DNA of 64,000 bases, taken from NCBI RefSeq assembly GCF_900324475.1, contig NZ_LT992502.1, forward strand, positions 3,968,001-4,032,000. The letters run 5' to 3'. Position 1 is the stretch's first letter. Each line of letters begins with the position of its first letter. This DNA comes from Enterobacter bugandensis. GTDB lineage: Bacteria; Pseudomonadota; Gammaproteobacteria; Enterobacterales; Enterobacteriaceae. Shown here one piece after another: positions 7,864 to 16,914 of this stretch. Made by a program: the position numbers and the translations under genes. The notes beneath the pieces were generated by a model, which ran no database searches, was not told where the DNA came from, and saw only the letters and a list, made by a program, of their open reading frames with translations.

Positions 7864-8457
7864 ATGGCAGGAAGACCGCGCCAGTTCGATCGCGACCAGG
7901 CGCTTATCAAAGCGCGTAACCTGTTCTGGCGACAAGGGTATGAAGGGACCTCAATGTCAGATTTGGTGGCTGAGCTGGGCATCGCTTCGGCGCGCATTTA
8001 CAAGGCGTTCGGTTCAAAAGAACAGCTCTTTCGGGAAGCAATTGCTCATTATGAAAACGAAGAAGGCAGCTTCGCGGATCGCGCATTAACCACCGAGGGT
8101 GATGTACGGCAGGCAATCAAAACGCTGCTGAGTGATGCCATTACGCTTTATAGCCAACCTGGCAAGCCGCATGGGTGCATGGTGGTTTCTACAGCCGCTA
8201 GCGTCAGTGCAGAAAATGACGGCATTAAATCCTGGCTGGCTGAGCATCGCCTGCAGCGCACGCAGCAGATCATTGACCGGCTGCGGCTGGCGGTGCAAAA
8301 CGGTGAATTGCCCGAAACGACCGATCCTGACAGTCTGGGAGACTTTTTTGCCGTCTTTTTACATGGCTTATCCGTTCAGGCTCGGGATGGCGTGCCGTCA
8401 TCACGATTGCTGGCGTCCGCTGAGCAGGCGATGAGCATCCTGCCGCCCAAAGAGTAA
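7864..8457 (+). CDS. TetR/AcrR-family transcriptional regulator, ComR-like
   Basis: A 197-residue repressor. The N-terminal helix-turn-helix (about residues 8-55) reads RPRQFDRDQAL, FWRQGYEGTSMSDLV and GIASARIYKAFGSKEQLF, close in style to ComR/YcfQ regulators. The C-terminal helical domain should bind an inducer. The start ATG at 7864 is preceded by GGAGCAACAAA. It is divergent from the hydrolase operon with the palindrome between them, so it most probably represses that operon and perhaps itself. The inducer is unknown and is likely a substrate of the three enzymes. Confidence 0.92.
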   Translation: MAGRPRQFDRDQALIKARNLFWRQGYEGTSMSDLVAELGIASARIYKAFGSKEQLFREAIAHYENEEGSFADRALTTEGDVRQAIKTLLSDAITLYSQPGKPHGCMVVSTAASVSAENDGIKSWLAEHRLQRTQQIIDRLRLAVQNGELPETTDPDSLGDFFAVFLHGLSVQARDGVPSSRLLASAEQAMSILPPKE

Positions 8458-8480
8458 GATCCAACAGACGAAAAAGCAGA

Positions 8481-8501
8481 AAGGCCGCACGGAGCGGCCT
8501 T
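8481..8501 (-). terminator. terminator hairpin between the TetR and chemoreceptor genes
   Basis: The stem AAGGCCGC and GCGGCCTT has a five-base loop. On the minus strand the stem is followed by TCTGCTTTTT, so it best serves the chemoreceptor gene. The two genes converge and may share it. Confidence 0.75.
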
Positions 8502-8511
8502 AGCAGAAGGC

Positions 8512-10059
8512 TCACGCCGTCAGGCGGAACTTCTGCACCGAACGCTGAAGCTCTTCGGTCTGGCGTTCCAGCGCCGCGGCAGCCGCGGAAACCTCTTCGA
8601 CCAGCGAGGCGTTCTGCTGGGTGACGCCGTCCATCTGCGTAATGGCAATCCCGACCTGCGAAATGCCCTTACTTTGCTCCTCAGAAGCCGACGCGATTTG
8701 CTTCATAATGGTCGTCACCTCCGTCACGTCGCGCAAAATCGCATCCATGGTGGTGCCGGTGTCGCTCACCAGCTGCGCACCCTGCTCTACGCGGGTCACG
8801 GAATCGGTAATCAGACCCTCAATTTCTTTTGCCGCATTGGCGCTTCGGCTTGCCAGGTTGCGAACTTCACCCGCCACTACGGCGAATCCACGCCCCTGCT
8901 CGCCCGCGCGCGCCGCTTCTACGGCCGCATTGAGCGCCAGAATATTGGTCTGGAAGGCAATGCTGTTGATGACGTTGGTGATTTCAGCAATTTTCTTCGA
9001 GCTTTCCGAAATACCGCTCATGGTGGTGACCACCTCTTCCACCAGCGAGCCGCCGCGGCTGGCGGTTATTGAGGCCACATCGGCAAGCTGGCTGGCCTGA
9101 CGCGCGCTTTCGGCGTTCAGCTTCACGGTAGCGGTCAGCTGTTCCATGCTGGCCGCCGTCTCTTCCAGCGCGGCAGCCTGCTCTTCGGTACGGGAAGAGA
9201 GATCGTTGTTGCCGCTGGAGATCTCCGTCGCGCCGCGCCAGATATTCTCACTGCCGGAGCGAATGGTGCTGACCGCTTCACGCAGGCTGTCCTGCATGGC
9301 GCTCAGCAGCGGCACCAGCTGTCCCACGCAGTTGCGGCCGAAAGGCGCAATGGGCTGGCTGAGATCGCCCTGGGCAATCTGGCGAAACTGCTGGCGAATG
9401 CGCTCCAGCGGTTTGACCAGCATCGCCACCAGGTAGCGGTCGGTAAAGAGCAGGATCAGCAGGCCGATAATGGTGGCGACGATAATAACCGTGCGGGTCA
9501 TGCTGGTCAGGCCGTCGACCACCATGCGGGTGCTGTCGAGCGTCTTCGCGGCGGCATTATTGAACTTCTCGGCAGCGGCACCGAACGCACGGCTCAGCGG
9601 CGGCGTAACGTTGTTGGCCTGCTGGCGGTAGCCGTCCAGGGTCGCCTGCTTCGCCTGCTCCATTTGCGGCGTCACGCCCTGTTCAAGCAGCGCCTGCCAG
9701 GCACCGATCACCTGCGCAGAGACCTGCTCATCCATTGGGCCAGGCGAGATCGCCTTCATTTCGGCCAGTTTCTTACCCATGTTGTCCAGCGCCTGTTGGG
9801 CAGAGGACAAATCCGGCGTGCCGCCAGCGGCTTTGACCTCCATGGCGCGGCTCAGACGGGTCACAAAGCGGAAATACTGATCGTTGCCCTGGCTGAGCAC
9901 CATCATCTGTTTGACCAGCTGGCGATCGACTTCATTGCCGTCTGATACCCGTGACAGGGACCAGGTGCTGTACAGCCCGACGCCCGCCCACATTAAACAA
10001 AAAATCCCGAGGATCGTCAGCATGACGAAACGGATCGTGAAATTACGGAGCATATTCAT
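8512..10059 (-). CDS. methyl-accepting chemotaxis protein
   Basis: A 515-residue transmembrane chemoreceptor. The first membrane helix is at about 11-30 and a periplasmic four-helix-bundle ligand domain runs to about 188. The second helix is at about 190-206, followed by a HAMP domain and a signalling domain. The CheA/CheW-binding tip ([34 protein letters not shown]) is intact, and methylation-type Glu/Gln-rich helices flank it. The C-terminus (SVQKFRLTA) lacks the NWETF-type CheR/CheB tether of Tsr and Tar, so it is like a low-abundance receptor in that respect. A flagellar sigma-28 promoter lies upstream. The ligand is unknown. Confidence 0.95.
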   Translation of the reverse strand: MNMLRNFTIRFVMLTILGIFCLMWAGVGLYSTWSLSRVSDGNEVDRQLVKQMMVLSQGNDQYFRFVTRLSRAMEVKAAGGTPDLSSAQQALDNMGKKLAEMKAISPGPMDEQVSAQVIGAWQALLEQGVTPQMEQAKQATLDGYRQQANNVTPPLSRAFGAAAEKFNNAAAKTLDSTRMVVDGLTSMTRTVIIVATIIGLLILLFTDRYLVAMLVKPLERIRQQFRQIAQGDLSQPIAPFGRNCVGQLVPLLSAMQDSLREAVSTIRSGSENIWRGATEISSGNNDLSSRTEEQAAALEETAASMEQLTATVKLNAESARQASQLADVASITASRGGSLVEEVVTTMSGISESSKKIAEITNVINSIAFQTNILALNAAVEAARAGEQGRGFAVVAGEVRNLASRSANAAKEIEGLITDSVTRVEQGAQLVSDTGTTMDAILRDVTEVTTIMKQIASASEEQSKGISQVGIAITQMDGVTQQNASLVEEVSAAAAALERQTEELQRSVQKFRLTA

Positions 10060-10111
10060 AAGTCTTCCTTGCCGTGAGGGTGAATTCGCCCAGAGGCGAG
10101 TGCTACTCTCG

Positions 10112-10138
10112 TTATCGGCAGGGTGCAGGGAAATTATA
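10112..10138 (-). promoter_or_regulatory. sigma-28 (FliA) flagellar class 3 promoter of the chemoreceptor gene
   Basis: Read on the minus strand, TATAATTT, eleven bases and GCCGATAA match the FliA consensus TAAAGTTT-N11-GCCGATAA. The -10 element is exact, the spacer exact, and the -35 element matches six of eight positions. The element lies about 53 bases upstream of the chemoreceptor start, which suits its role in chemotaxis. Confidence 0.85.
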
Positions 10139-10278
10139 ACCTTTTGTGATTATTTTTAGTTAGCGTGGCTTCACAGGTCGCACAGCCACCGTTAACCCTT
10201 ATCTTCGCACGACATGATGTGATAAGTTCAGAATGAAAACGACGTTTCAAAAAATCATCTATAAGAAAAGGAGACATC

Positions 10279-11319
10279 ATGTCCTGGTACCCTGACGCTA
10301 CCCGCTACGAGAATATGCAGTACCGCTACTGTGGCAAGAGCGGCCTGCGCCTGCCCGCGCTGTCGCTGGGCCTGTGGCATAGCTTCGGCCACGTTCAGCC
10401 CCTTGACTCCCAGCGCGCGCTGCTGCGTAAAGCCTTCGATCTCGGGATTACCCATTTCGATCTTGCCAACAACTACGGACCGCCTGCGGGAAGCGCGGAA
10501 GAGAACTTTGGCCGCCTGCTGCGTGAGGACTTTGCCCGGTATCGCGACGAGCTGATTATCTCCACTAAAGCCGGTTACGACATGTGGCCAGGCCCGTACG
10601 GTTCAGGCGGCTCACGCAAGTATCTGCTCGCCAGTCTCGACCAGAGCCTGAAACGTATGGGCATCGAATACGTGGATATTTTCTATTCCCACCGCGTGGA
10701 TGAAAATACGCCAATGGAAGAGACGGCCTCCGCGCTGGCTCATGCTGTTCAGAGTGGGAAAGCACTGTACGTGGGCATTTCCTCCTACTCTACCGAGCGC
10801 ACACAAAAAATGGCCGCGCTGCTGCACGAGTGGAAGATCCCGCTGCTGATCCACCAGCCGTCCTATAACCTGCTTAACCGCTGGGTCGATAAGACCGGCT
10901 TGCTGGATACGCTGGAAGCAAACGGCACGGGGTGTATTGCCTTTACCCCGCTGGCGCAGGGTCTGCTGACCGGAAAATACCTGAACGGTATTCCGGAAGG
11001 TTCTCGCATGCAGCGCGAGGGGAACAAAGTGCGCGGCCTGACGCAGAAAATGCTGACGGAAGCTAACCTGAACAGTCTTCGTCTGCTTAATGAGATGGCG
11101 CAGGCGCGCGGGCAGACGATGGCGCAGATGGCGTTGAGCTGGCTGCTGAAAGATGCTCGCGTGACGTCAGTGCTGATTGGCGCGAGCCGCCCGGAACAGC
11201 TGGAGGAGAATGTTCAGGCGCTGGGTAATCTGCGCTTTACGGAAGATGAACTGACGCGGATTGACCAGCACGTGGCGGACGGGGAACTGAATTTGTGGCA
11301 GGCGTCGTCGGATAAATAG
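10279..11319 (+). CDS. gpr: L-glyceraldehyde 3-phosphate reductase (aldo-keto reductase YghZ/Gpr)
   Basis: A 346-residue cytoplasmic aldo-keto reductase of family 14, nearly identical from memory to E. coli YghZ. It reduces L-glyceraldehyde 3-phosphate and methylglyoxal with NADPH. The TIM barrel shows the catalytic tyrosine region FDLANNYGPP, the histidine of FYSHRVDENTPMEE, and C-terminal cofactor-binding residues in SVLIGASRPEQLEENV. The ATG at 10279 has AAGGAGACATC directly upstream. It is a single gene, convergent with yqhA, and the two share a long repeat hairpin. Confidence 0.96.
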   Translation: MSWYPDATRYENMQYRYCGKSGLRLPALSLGLWHSFGHVQPLDSQRALLRKAFDLGITHFDLANNYGPPAGSAEENFGRLLREDFARYRDELIISTKAGYDMWPGPYGSGGSRKYLLASLDQSLKRMGIEYVDIFYSHRVDENTPMEETASALAHAVQSGKALYVGISSYSTERTQKMAALLHEWKIPLLIHQPSYNLLNRWVDKTGLLDTLEANGTGCIAFTPLAQGLLTGKYLNGIPEGSRMQREGNKVRGLTQKMLTEANLNSLRLLNEMAQARGQTMAQMALSWLLKDARVTSVLIGASRPEQLEENVQALGNLRFTEDELTRIDQHVADGELNLWQASSDK

Positions 11320-11332
11320 TGTGGTTCGATGC

Positions 11333-11380
11333 TTTCTCCCCTCACCCTTCCCCGGGAGAGGGTTAGGGTGAGGGGAGAAA
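11333..11380. repeat. large palindromic repeat between gpr and yqhA
   Basis: Two perfect 16-base arms (11333-11348 and 11365-11380, core CTCACCCT and AGGGTGAG) flank a GC-rich centre. It lies between two convergent genes and probably ends both transcripts. It is the longest copy of a family also found at 22438, 36683, 43955, 50093 and 60408. Confidence 0.85.
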
Positions 11381-11388
11381 TGTGTACC

Positions 11389-11916
<528 letters not shown>

Positions 11917-11958
11917 TCAACGGCGCTGACTGTTTGCAAGAACTAACCAGTACGCCAC

Positions 11959-12462
11959 TCAGACGTCGTCCGGGTTAACCTCAGGACGCGCATACTCCGG
12001 CCAGACCAGCACCACCAGCTCCGGGTAGGCTTCCAGGCTAAACTCGCGAAAACACTGGCGAAGGTTTAATACGTCCAGGTCTGAATACGAGACCTTCTCA
12101 CCGTTAAGACAGCGCTTTTTGATGTTGTCGTAATATTTATAAACCGCTGAATTCAGATCGCTACAGCGACGCTGCGCCTCAAACAGACCGGGCGTGTCAT
12201 TAATTTCCGACATTTTCATGCGCTTAATTGTCGCGTGTAAGAAGTCGATATATTCATGATTCACCCGCCAGTACCAGACAGGCGTAACGGAGTTCATCAA
12301 AACAGAGAAATGATCTTCTCCTTCCTCTTTTGTCATCAGTTCAGGTTGTGGCGGTTCACTGGTGTCTTTCGACACTTTCGTTTTATTGAACTCCTGCATC
12401 AATAAAAGCACACCAGCGGTCAGTAATAGTAATGTGATGACCGTAAAAAAGATGCTGTTCAT
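11959..12462 (-). CDS. unrecognised membrane-anchored protein
   Basis: I do not recognise this 167-residue protein. One N-terminal membrane helix (about residues 4-22, FFTVITLLLLTAGVLLLM) is followed by a Lys/Glu/Pro-rich linker. The rest, about 120 residues, is soluble and probably mostly helical, with VWYWRVNHEYIDFLHATI and VVLVWPEYARPEV. With a short cytoplasmic N-terminus, the soluble part would face the periplasm. The ATG at 12462 has GGAG eight bases upstream. It diverges from the two-gene unit at 12566-13424, and together they form an islet between yqhA and exbD that is absent from E. coli K-12 as I recall it. Confidence 0.7.
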   Translation of the reverse strand: MNSIFFTVITLLLLTAGVLLLMQEFNKTKVSKDTSEPPQPELMTKEEGEDHFSVLMNSVTPVWYWRVNHEYIDFLHATIKRMKMSEINDTPGLFEAQRRCSDLNSAVYKYYDNIKKRCLNGEKVSYSDLDVLNLRQCFREFSLEAYPELVVLVWPEYARPEVNPDDV

Positions 12463-12565
12463 GGGTTGGCTCCATTTTTTTTGATTTTAAAATTGCCTCA
12501 TGATATTGTCAACGAATCTCACGCCTTTACCAACCCCACCCTGTTGAAATTAAAGGAAATTAAAA

Positions 12566-12970
12566 ATGCTGCCCGACTATCTCGTCCCGGCTAAGTACCA
12601 CATTACGCCTGTGGAACAGCAACCGACGGAAGAAGAAAAAAAGGCCAGTTTCACTCAGGGGAAAAGAAAGCTCTCTGATTTCGAGCCTGATATATTAATT
12701 GGCGTTTCTCACACTGGCAAATCCCGTAATATGCTGCTGGAAGAGCACGATCGCCATATAAAAGACCGCTTATTTCGCGCTATAAAAATTGAAGCCTTCG
12801 TCCACCTGCTGAATGACCTGCAGGCAGAAGGCGAAATAGATGCGCAGAAACTAAGTCAAATAATGGCTGAAAAAACGAAAGAAATAAATGAGGCCGGCAA
12901 TGAAATTTGGCTTAATCTAATTACGCGAGAAAAAAACAACCCTATTTTTTATACCCTGGGGGAAGATTAA
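12566..12970 (+). CDS. unrecognised hydrophilic protein
   Basis: A 134-residue protein of unknown family. It has no signal peptide or membrane segment and is rich in charged residues, with likely helices over most of its length (EEHDRHIKDRLFRAIKIEAFVHLLNDLQ and KLSQIMAEKTKEINEAGNEIW). The coding sequence is clearly more AT-rich than the flanking core genes, with AAA, ATA and AAT codons frequent. The ATG has AAGGAAATTAAAA upstream. It is followed after a single base by the GTG of the next gene, so the two are surely co-translated. It may be a partner protein or part of an acquired unit. Confidence 0.7.
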   Translation: MLPDYLVPAKYHITPVEQQPTEEEKKASFTQGKRKLSDFEPDILIGVSHTGKSRNMLLEEHDRHIKDRLFRAIKIEAFVHLLNDLQAEGEIDAQKLSQIMAEKTKEINEAGNEIWLNLITREKNNPIFYTLGED

Positions 12971-12971
12971 C

Positions 12972-13424
12972 GTGAAAGAAGTTAAAGACAATAACGTTTA
13001 TTTGACTTTAGATGATAAAAAAAGTGATGAATTTATCTTAAAGCAAAATATCGAGGCACTAAGAAATGCAAAAAATGCCGAGATGACGCGTATTACACAA
13101 GACCTGGTATCGATCCCGGCAACGCTGGTGCGTCTGAAATGGCAGAATCGCCGCGAGATTTATCCGTTACAGGTTAAAGAAGAAATTTACGGCGCCGTGA
13201 TGAACGCCATCATCGAACAGCTTCCAGAACTGAAAGAGAAACTGCTGGGACGTCTTGAGGCCAACTATCAGTATCTGCTTGCCAGAGAAGTCGCCACCCT
13301 GCGCCTGACGCGCAAACTGTCAGCCGGTGAGTACCGTACGTCAAACGTCACCTGCGTTGCGCTCGATGAGGACGCGCTGACCACCACCTCCTCTACCGCA
13401 CCGACGGACAACAAAAACGCATAA
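12972..13424 (+). CDS. unrecognised protein, second gene of islet pair
   Basis: A 150-residue protein I cannot place. It starts with GTG one base after the preceding stop, with GGGGGAAGATTAAC as ribosome site inside the upstream gene. The first 35 or so codons are AT-rich like the previous gene, while the rest has base composition like the core chromosome. It is predicted mainly helical (VKEEIYGAVMNAIIEQLPELKEKLLGRLEANYQYLLAREVATLRLTRKL) and ends in a Thr/Ser-rich tail. No signal peptide is seen. A shared terminator follows, with exbD on the other side. Confidence 0.7.
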   Translation: MKEVKDNNVYLTLDDKKSDEFILKQNIEALRNAKNAEMTRITQDLVSIPATLVRLKWQNRREIYPLQVKEEIYGAVMNAIIEQLPELKEKLLGRLEANYQYLLAREVATLRLTRKLSAGEYRTSNVTCVALDEDALTTTSSTAPTDNKNA

Positions 13425-13436
13425 ACCGACAGGCAT

Positions 13437-13466
13437 AAAAAAAGCCGGCTTTCGCCAGCTTCTTTA
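13437..13466. terminator. bidirectional terminator between the islet and exbD
   Basis: The stem AAGCCGGC and GCCAGCTT with one mismatch and a TTTC loop has CTTTAT on the plus side and a seven-base T-run on the minus side. It can end both the islet pair and the exbBD operon. Confidence 0.8.
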
Positions 13467-13892
13467 TCACTTCGAGGCCGCTTTCTCTTCCCCGACCAGC
13501 CCAATCTTCAGATAACCCGCCTGATGCAGCGTGTCCATTACCTTCATCATGGTTTCGTAGTCGACGGTTTTGTCCGCCCGGAAGAAGACGGTGGTGTCCT
13601 TCTTGCCGCCGGTCAGCTGGTCCAGCGCCGGAATAACGGAGGCATCCGTCACAGGGTCGTTCCCCAGGAACATGGATTTATCCGCTTTCACCGACAAATA
13701 AATTGGCTTTTCCGGACGCGGCTGCGGCTGGCTGGAGGAGGCAGGCAGATTCACCTTCACGTCGACCGTCGCCAGGGGTGCTGCCACCATGAAGATAATC
13801 AGCAGCACCAGCATGACGTCGATAAACGGCGTCACGTTGATTTCGTGCATTTCGCCGTTATCGTCCAGATTTTCGTTTAGACGCATTGCCAT
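13467..13892 (-). CDS. exbD: ExbD, TonB energy-transduction subunit
   Basis: A 141-residue inner-membrane protein of the TonB-ExbB-ExbD motor, which couples proton motive force to outer-membrane receptors. The single N-terminal membrane helix INVTPFIDVMLVLLIIFMVA carries the essential aspartate of PFID, and the periplasmic domain follows. It lies four bases downstream of exbB and is co-transcribed with it. It would energise the siderophore receptor encoded at 41768-43906 in this same window. Confidence 0.97.
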   Translation of the reverse strand: MAMRLNENLDDNGEMHEINVTPFIDVMLVLLIIFMVAAPLATVDVKVNLPASSSQPQPRPEKPIYLSVKADKSMFLGNDPVTDASVIPALDQLTGGKKDTTVFFRADKTVDYETMMKVMDTLHQAGYLKIGLVGEEKAASK

Positions 13893-13896
13893 ACAA

Positions 13897-14628
13897 TCAA
13901 CCTACGCGCAGTTTAGACGCCGCATGCACCGGCTTCACGGCGCTGGCATTCAGGTCGAGATCGCGGCTTTGCAGCAGCAGAACCTGAGCGGCAACGTCGC
14001 CGAGCGTGGCTTTGTAGTTGCCGATCATACGCGCGAAAATGTTGTAGATAACCACCGCCGGAATTGCCGCAACCAGACCGATTGCCGTCGCCAGCAGTGC
14101 TTCCGCGATACCCGGGGCCACTACCGCCAGGTTGGTGGTTTGGGTCTGAGCAATGCCGATAAAGCTGTTCATGATGCCCCAGACAGTACCGAAAAGACCG
14201 ATGAACGGTGAAATCGCGCCGATGGTCGCCAGATACCCATTGCCGCGTCCCATGTGTCGGCCAACGGCCGCAACGCGACGCTCCAGACGGAAACCGGTAC
14301 GCTCTTTAATGCCTTCGTTATCTTCACTGCCGGCGGAGAGTTCCAGCTCGTTCTGAGCTTCATTCACTAACAGGGTGGTCAGGCTTTGCGGGTGGAAGGA
14401 TGAGGTCATCTCAGAAGCCTGATCCAGAGAGCGGGCTTCTGCCAGCTGCTGCTGTTCCCGCTTGAGGCGACGCTTCTGCGAAAGCAGCTCGGCGCTTTTG
14501 CTGAAGAAGATAGCCCAGGTGACAACGGACGCCAGAATCAGGCCGATCATCACAATCTTAACCACGATGTCAGCATGATGATACATGCCCCAAACGGAGA
14601 GATCCGTCTGCATCAAATTATTACCCAC
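13897..14628 (-). CDS. exbB: ExbB, TonB energy-transduction subunit
   Basis: A 243-residue inner-membrane protein forming the pentameric core of the TonB motor. It has three membrane helices, one near residues 20-42 and two in the C-terminal half. The conserved stretch FIGLFGTVWGIMNSFIGIA and the later AEALLATAIGLVAAIPAVVIYN are clear. It is the first gene of the operon with exbD. A Fur-box-like sequence lies about 65 bases upstream, in keeping with iron repression in relatives. The region toward metC is shared by the two divergent promoters. Confidence 0.97.
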   Translation of the reverse strand: MGNNLMQTDLSVWGMYHHADIVVKIVMIGLILASVVTWAIFFSKSAELLSQKRRLKREQQQLAEARSLDQASEMTSSFHPQSLTTLLVNEAQNELELSAGSEDNEGIKERTGFRLERRVAAVGRHMGRGNGYLATIGAISPFIGLFGTVWGIMNSFIGIAQTQTTNLAVVAPGIAEALLATAIGLVAAIPAVVIYNIFARMIGNYKATLGDVAAQVLLLQSRDLDLNASAVKPVHAASKLRVG

Positions 14629-14691
14629 TCTGTATCTCCAGGACGCAAATCACAAAATCTGAACGTAATAATATCAAAAAGCCGTCGAATT

Positions 14692-14710
14692 GATAGTCGT
14701 TCTCATTAGT
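14692..14710 (-). promoter_or_regulatory. Fur box upstream of exbB
   Basis: The 19 bases GATAGTCGTTCTCATTAGT match 12 of 19 positions of the Fur consensus GATAATGATAATCATTATC. Position upstream of exbB agrees with the known iron control of exbBD in enterics. Confidence 0.65.
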
Positions 14711-14836
14711 ATTTACATGGTGCCGTAATTTTCGCTCAGTTTCCTTGCGCTTACGCAGTAAAAATTTCTTATGCGCTTTTTTGCTAATATTTTCTGCTTA
14801 TTCGATAAGCATGCGGGTGCAGTTTTTTACAATCGT

Positions 14837-14860
14837 GGTAGTCTGGACGTCCAGACGTAT
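14837..14860 (+). promoter_or_regulatory. MetJ operator (tandem met boxes) upstream of metC
   Basis: Three adjacent eight-base boxes lie 18 bases before the metC start: GGTAGTCT, GGACGTCC and AGACGTAT. They match the met box AGACGTCT at five, six and seven of eight positions. MetJ with S-adenosylmethionine would repress metC here. Confidence 0.8.
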
Positions 14861-14878
14861 AAAACAGGGTTAGCGAAC

Positions 14879-16066
14879 ATGACGAAGAAGCATCTTGATA
14901 CCACGCTGGTGCAGGCGGGACGCAGCAAAAAATACACTCAGGGATCGGTTAATAGCGTGATTCAACGCGCCTCCTCGCTGGTGTTTGATACCGTTGAGGA
15001 GAAAAAAATCGCCACGCGTAACCGCGCAAAAGGCGGGCTGTTCTACGGTCGCCGCGGCACGCTAACCCATTTTTCGCTGCAGGAAGCGATGTGCGAGCTG
15101 GAGGGGGGCGCGGGCTGCGCGTTGTTCCCGTGCGGTGCGGCGGCAGTCGCCAACACCATTCTGGCGTTTGTCGAACAGGGCGACCATATCCTGATGACCA
15201 ACACCGCCTATGAACCCAGCCAGGATTTCTGCACAAAAATTCTCAGCAAGCTCGGCGTGACCACCAGCTGGTTTGACCCGCTGATTGGTGAAGGCATTGC
15301 TGAACTTATCCAGCCAAACACGCGCATTGTGTTCCTGGAATCTCCTGGCTCCATCACCATGGAAGTGCACGACGTTCCGGCTATCGTGAAGGCCGTGCGC
15401 AGCAAAGCGCCAGAGGCGATTATCATGATCGACAACACCTGGGCGGCAGGTGTGCTGTTTAAGGCGCTGGAATTCGATATTGATATCTCGATTCAGGCGG
15501 CAACGAAATACCTGATTGGACACTCTGACGGGATGATTGGCACCGCGGTTTCCAACGCGCGCTGCTGGGACCAGCTGCGGGAAAATGCCTACCTGATGGG
15601 CCAGATGGTGGATGCAGACACGGCATACATGACCAGCCGGGGCATTCGTACGCTCGGCGTGCGTCTGCGTCAGCATCATGAAAGTAGCCTGAAAATCGCT
15701 GAATGGCTGGCGCAGCATCCGCAGGTTGAGCGCGTGAACCATCCGGCGCTGCCGGGTAGTAAAGGCCATGAGTTCTGGCAACGTGACTTTACGGGCAGCA
15801 GCGGGCTGTTCTCGTTTGTGCTTAAAAAACGGCTAAGTAATGACGAGCTGGCAAGCTATCTGGATAATTTTACCCTCTTCAGCATGGCCTACTCCTGGGG
15901 CGGTTTTGAATCTCTGATCCTGCCGAATCAGCCGGAGCAGATCGCGGCCCTGCGCCCCGGTGGTGAAGTGGACTTCAGCGGCACCCTCATTAGATTGCAT
16001 ATCGGTTTAGAAAATGTGGACGATTTAATTGCGGATTTATCTGCAGGCTTTGAACGTATCGTGTAG
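14879..16066 (+). CDS. metC: cystathionine beta-lyase
   Basis: A 395-residue PLP enzyme that cleaves cystathionine to homocysteine, pyruvate and ammonia in methionine synthesis. It matches E. coli MetC closely from memory. The PLP-binding lysine is in [20 protein letters not shown], and the cofactor phosphate site and active-site tyrosine lie in [15 protein letters not shown] start it at ATG 14879 ([20 protein letters not shown]), which gives the standard length. An in-frame ATG at 14771 would add 36 residues and pass over the MetJ operator. The gene diverges from exbB. Confidence 0.97.
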   Translation: MTKKHLDTTLVQAGRSKKYTQGSVNSVIQRASSLVFDTVEEKKIATRNRAKGGLFYGRRGTLTHFSLQEAMCELEGGAGCALFPCGAAAVANTILAFVEQGDHILMTNTAYEPSQDFCTKILSKLGVTTSWFDPLIGEGIAELIQPNTRIVFLESPGSITMEVHDVPAIVKAVRSKAPEAIIMIDNTWAAGVLFKALEFDIDISIQAATKYLIGHSDGMIGTAVSNARCWDQLRENAYLMGQMVDADTAYMTSRGIRTLGVRLRQHHESSLKIAEWLAQHPQVERVNHPALPGSKGHEFWQRDFTGSSGLFSFVLKKRLSNDELASYLDNFTLFSMAYSWGGFESLILPNQPEQIAALRPGGEVDFSGTLIRLHIGLENVDDLIADLSAGFERIV

Positions 16067-16209
16067 AGTGCGGGCTGAAAATGTACTCCCCGGACGCTTT
16101 TGTGAACACTGCATGCAGAAAAGTCTGCATGAGTTGCGCCTGCGATCAATCCCGACAGGTGAAATTGGGAGTACAATAGCGTTATCTCTGCTGTTCCACA
16201 GGAAAGTCC

Positions 16210-16869
16210 ATGGCTGTTATTCAAGATATTATCGCGGCGCTCTGGCAACATGATTTTGCCGCCCTGGCGGATCCCCACGTTGTAGGCGTCGTCTATTTCG
16301 TGATGTTCGCGACGCTGTTTCTGGAAAATGGATTACTGCCAGCCTCGTTTTTACCCGGTGACAGTTTGCTTTTGCTTGCCGGGGCGTTGATCGGCAAAGG
16401 CGTCATGGACTTTACGCCAACGATGGTTATCCTTACCTCCGCCGCGAGCCTGGGCTGCTGGCTGAGCTATCTACAGGGCCGCTGGCTGGGGAACACGCGC
16501 GTGGTGAAGGGCTGGCTGGCGCAGTTACCGCATAAATACCACCAGCGTGCGACCTGCATGTTTGACCGCCACGGCCTGCTGGCGCTGCTCGCCGGGCGTT
16601 TCCTGGCGTTTGTTCGCACCCTTCTGCCCACCATGGCGGGTATTTCCGGGCTGTCTAACCGCCGCTTCCAGTTCTTCAACTGGCTGAGCGCCCTGCTGTG
16701 GGTTGGCGTGGTCACCACCCTCGGCTACGCGCTGAACATGATCCCCTTTGTGAAGCACCATGAAGATCAGGTGATGACCTTCCTGATGATCCTGCCGATA
16801 TTCCTGCTGGTTGCTGGGCTGGTGGGTACCATTGCGGTGGTGATTAAGAAAAAGTATTGCAGTGCATAA
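16210..16869 (+). CDS. yghB: YghB, DedA-family inner-membrane protein
   Basis: A 219-residue polytopic membrane protein of the DedA/SNARE-associated family, close to E. coli YghB. These proteins, redundant with YqjA, support membrane energetics, cell division and drug tolerance, probably as proton-coupled transporters or flippases. The family signatures are [22 protein letters not shown] and the arginine-rich [20 protein letters not shown]. The start has AGGAAAGTCC upstream. It is a single gene between metC and the convergent yqhC. Confidence 0.96.
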   Translation: MAVIQDIIAALWQHDFAALADPHVVGVVYFVMFATLFLENGLLPASFLPGDSLLLLAGALIGKGVMDFTPTMVILTSAASLGCWLSYLQGRWLGNTRVVKGWLAQLPHKYHQRATCMFDRHGLLALLAGRFLAFVRTLLPTMAGISGLSNRRFQFFNWLSALLWVGVVTTLGYALNMIPFVKHHEDQVMTFLMILPIFLLVAGLVGTIAVVIKKKYCSA

Positions 16870-16874
16870 ACAAA

Positions 16875-16907
16875 AGCCGGGTGGCGTTACCGCTTTCCCG
16901 GCCTACG
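16875..16907. repeat. REP-like palindrome between yghB and yqhC
   Basis: GCCGGGTGGCG and a complementary TTTCCCGGC, imperfect and followed by CTACG, form the typical enteric REP unit. It sits between convergent genes. Confidence 0.75.
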
Positions 16908-16914
16908 TTTCCCC

